NCBI GenBank assembly: GCA_021154985.1
Contig: JAJNQE010000013.1
Coordinates: 1 to 25,504 of the forward strand
Reading direction: 5' to 3'
Source of the DNA: Hydrogenophaga sp.
GTDB lineage: Bacteria > Pseudomonadota > Gammaproteobacteria > Burkholderiales > Burkholderiaceae_C
Length of the DNA stretch: 25,504 bases
Each line of letters starts with the position of its first letter. The stretch's first letter is position 1. Positions 23,805 through 25,504 of the stretch are shown in pieces. The position numbers and the translations under genes are program-made. Below the pieces are notes generated by a model that was given only the letters and a program-made list of their open reading frames with translations, searched no databases and was not told the origin of the DNA.

Positions 23805-23828
23805 AGCCCGCTTTTTACAATACGGGCT
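23805..23828 (+). promoter_or_regulatory. Candidate promoter and hairpin before the FKBP-ispH genes
   Basis: TACAAT at 23816-23821 is a good -10 hexamer for rightward transcription. It lies in the loop of an inverted repeat AGCCCG (23805-23810)/CGGGCT (23823-23828) and is preceded by TTTTT. No good -35 is seen. The same 114 bp spacer must also serve radC to the left. Confidence 0.4.
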
Positions 23829-23899
23829 CAACGCCGCCTGCTGCGCCCCGGTTCGGGGCCCTGTGCGCCACACTCCCCCACCTGCTGTCCAACCCTCTC

Positions 23900-24346
23900 A
23901 TGCCCCAAGTCCAAGAAGGCTCTTTCCTCACGCTGCACTACCGCATGTCCGGTCCGCAGGGTCAGGTGATCATCGACACCTTTGCCGGCAAACCGGCCAC
24001 GCTGAGCCTGGGCATGGGTGAACTCTCGCCCGCGATCGAGCAGCGCCTGATGGGCCTGGAAGAGGGGTCCCACACCGTGATCGAGCTGGCTGCAGGGGAG
24101 GCCTTCGGCGAACGCCAGCCCGAGATGGTGCAGTGGGTGGCGCGCAAGCTGCTCAGCGAACTGGGCGATCCGCACGAACGGTATGTGGCCGGCGATGTGG
24201 TGCAGTTCCCCACGCCCGACGGCCTGGGCAGCTACGCCGGTTCCGCGGTCGAGGTGCGCGAAGACGGTGCCGTGCTGTTCGATTTCAACCACCCGCTGGC
24301 CGGTCAACCGGTGCGGTTCGAAGTGCAACTGATTGGGGTGCTGTGA
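23900..24346 (+). CDS. fkpB: FKBP-type peptidyl-prolyl isomerase, SlpA/FkpB type
   Basis: A 148-residue cytoplasmic protein of the SlyD/SlpA-like FKBP group, with the split FKBP fold around an inserted flap. Visible parts are the start EGSFLTLHYRMSGPQGQVIIDTF, SLGMGELSPAIEQRLMGLEEG, AGEAFGERQPE and the closing strand DFNHPLAGQPVRFEVQLIGVL with the family's N-HPLAG motif. It should catalyse proline isomerisation and act as a chaperone. The stop shares one base with the ispH start (TGATG). The pairing of this gene with ispH is common in proteobacteria. Confidence 0.9.
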   Translation: MPQVQEGSFLTLHYRMSGPQGQVIIDTFAGKPATLSLGMGELSPAIEQRLMGLEEGSHTVIELAAGEAFGERQPEMVQWVARKLLSELGDPHERYVAGDVVQFPTPDGLGSYAGSAVEVREDGAVLFDFNHPLAGQPVRFEVQLIGVL

Positions 24347-25317
24347 TGCCGATGTCTCAAGAAATCGTCCTGGCCGAGCCGCGTGGCTTCTGCGCCGGTG
24401 TGGACCGTGCGATCGAGATCGTCGAGCGCGCACTCACCAAGTTTGGCCGGCCCATTTACGTGCGCCACGAGATCGTGCACAACACCTATGTGGTCAACGA
24501 TCTCAAGGCCAAGGGCGCCATCTTCATCGAAGAGCTGTCTGATGTGCCGGCAGGCGCCACGCTGGTGTTCTCGGCCCACGGGGTGAGCAAGGCCATTCAG
24601 GACGAAGCGAAGCAGCGTGGCTTCAACATCTTTGACGCCACCTGCCCGCTGGTGACCAAGGTGCATGTGGAGGTGGCCAAGCTGCACCGCGAAGGCTTTG
24701 AGTTCATCATGATCGGCCACAAGGGACACCCCGAGGTGGAGGGCACCATGGGCCAGCTCGACCACGGCATCCACCTGGTGGAAGACGTGGAAGACGTGGC
24801 ACACGTGTCGCCCGCGCAAACCGCCAAGCTCGCGGTGGTGACACAGACCACGCTGTCGGTGGACGACGCGGCCGAGATCCTGAGTGCGGTGAAAGCGCGA
24901 TTTCCGCAGGTGCGCGAGCCCAAGCAGCAAGACATTTGTTACGCCACGCAGAACCGGCAAGACGCGGTGAAACTGCTGAGCCCGCAGGTCGACATCGTGA
25001 TCGTGGTGGGCAGCCCCACCAGTTCCAACAGCAACCGCTTGCGCGAGGTCGCCATCAAGCTCGGCACACAGAGCTACATGGTCGACAGCGCCGACGAGCT
25101 GCAGGCCGAGTGGTTCGAAGGCAAACGCCGCGTCGGCCTGACCGCCGGTGCTTCCGCGCCCGAGATCCTGGTGCGCCAGGTGATCGAGCGCATCAAGGCG
25201 CTGGGCGCCATTTCCGTGCGCACCATGGACGGCCTGACCGAGACCATCAAATTCCCGCTGCCCAAGGGCCTGAAGATGGACGGTGAAGACGCCGCACCGC
25301 TGCAGCACCTGCGCTGA
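24346..25317 (+). CDS. ispH: 4-hydroxy-3-methylbut-2-enyl diphosphate reductase
   Basis: IspH (LytB) makes IPP and DMAPP in the last step of the methylerythritol phosphate pathway, using a 4Fe-4S cluster. The 323-residue protein has the three cluster cysteines C16 (EPRGFCAGVDRA), C100 (DATCPLVTKVH) and C198 (DICYATQNRQ). It also shows the substrate-side residues H45 (HEIVHN) and H78 (FSAHGVS), and the SSNSNRLREVA motif. ATG at 24346 overlaps the FKBP stop; a second ATG two codons later is also possible. Confidence 0.96.
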   Translation: MPMSQEIVLAEPRGFCAGVDRAIEIVERALTKFGRPIYVRHEIVHNTYVVNDLKAKGAIFIEELSDVPAGATLVFSAHGVSKAIQDEAKQRGFNIFDATCPLVTKVHVEVAKLHREGFEFIMIGHKGHPEVEGTMGQLDHGIHLVEDVEDVAHVSPAQTAKLAVVTQTTLSVDDAAEILSAVKARFPQVREPKQQDICYATQNRQDAVKLLSPQVDIVIVVGSPTSSNSNRLREVAIKLGTQSYMVDSADELQAEWFEGKRRVGLTAGASAPEILVRQVIERIKALGAISVRTMDGLTETIKFPLPKGLKMDGEDAAPLQHLR

Positions 25318-25344
25318 GCCCTCGGGGCTCCGTTTCCCCAAACC

Positions 25345-25350
25345 TACAAT
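25345..25350 (+). promoter_or_regulatory. Candidate -10 element of serS
   Basis: TACAAT lies 6 bp before the serS ATG and no Shine-Dalgarno sequence is present. A start of transcription at the usual distance would fall on or next to the start codon, giving a leaderless message. No clear -35 is visible. Confidence 0.4.
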
Positions 25351-25356
25351 CGCCGC

Positions 25357-25504
25357 ATGCTAGACATCGTCCAACTGAGAAAAGACCTCCCCGGGGTCGT
25401 CGCGCGGCTTGAAACGCGCAAGAGCCCACAGCCGTTTCTGGACGTGGCCGCCTACCAGGCCCTGGAAACCGAGCGCAAGACGCTGCAGACCCGCACCGAA
25501 GAGC
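25357..25504 (+). CDS. serS: Seryl-tRNA synthetase, N-terminal part (cut by window end)
   Basis: The first 49 codons of serS are present. MLDIVQLRKDLPGVVARLETRK and the following Ala/Glu/Lys-rich helix match the start of the N-terminal tRNA-binding arm of seryl-tRNA synthetase, which forms a long antiparallel coiled coil. The catalytic domain lies outside the window. It is 39 bp after ispH, with its own possible promoter. Confidence 0.9.
   Translation, partial: MLDIVQLRKDLPGVVARLETRKSPQPFLDVAAYQALETERKTLQTRTEE

Overview
The window looks like a chromosomal segment of a GC-rich betaproteobacterium of the family Comamonadaceae (Hydrogenophaga, Acidovorax or a relative). This is inferred from the protein families, the gene order around the formate dehydrogenase locus, and GC-rich intergenic repeats of a type common in that family. 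No 16S, tRNA, phage, IS or CRISPR sequence is visible. Most genes are complete; only serS at the right edge is cut.

Layout: (1) A repeat copy, then boxA, the reductase of benzoyl-CoA epoxidation, at the left edge. (2) 1475-5421 (+): accessory genes of a periplasmic formate dehydrogenase: DUF3305, DUF3306, a 699-residue multi-cluster ferredoxin and a TorD-type chaperone. (3) 5443-10675 (-): a seven-bladed FG-GAP lipoprotein, a membrane sensor kinase and a sigma-54-dependent response regulator. (4) 10676-11155: a roughly 480 bp regulatory region with alternating TTGTCG/CGACAA half-sites and a near-consensus sigma-54 promoter facing right. (5) 11156-16998 (+): the structural fdh operon: small Tat protein, Cys-type catalytic subunit, Fe-S subunit, small lipoprotein, cytochrome b subunit and small secreted protein, closed by a terminator-like hairpin. 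(6) fdhD, then upp. (7) 18900-22386 (+): an overlapping trio of FtsX-like permease, truncated haemoglobin and membrane-anchored retropepsin-like protease. (8) An Smr-domain gene and radC (-). (9) An FKBP-type isomerase, ispH and the start of serS (+).

How it fits together: the chaperone, DUF3305/3306 proteins, multi-cluster ferredoxin and FdhD are expected to support assembly of the molybdenum (or tungsten) formate dehydrogenase. That enzyme would oxidise formate in the periplasm and pass electrons through the Fe-S subunit to the cytochrome b subunit and quinone. The divergently encoded kinase/regulator pair and the sigma-54 promoter with upstream palindromes suggest that the operon is switched on by this two-component system; the signal is unknown.

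The most unusual points are: the palindrome array with a sigma-54 promoter; an in-frame copy of an intergenic hairpin repeat inside fdhD; His in place of Cys in one cluster motif of the 699-residue ferredoxin; a 74 bp coding overlap; a T-run hairpin in the upp leader; and the insertion of regulator and propeller genes between the two halves of the fdh locus.
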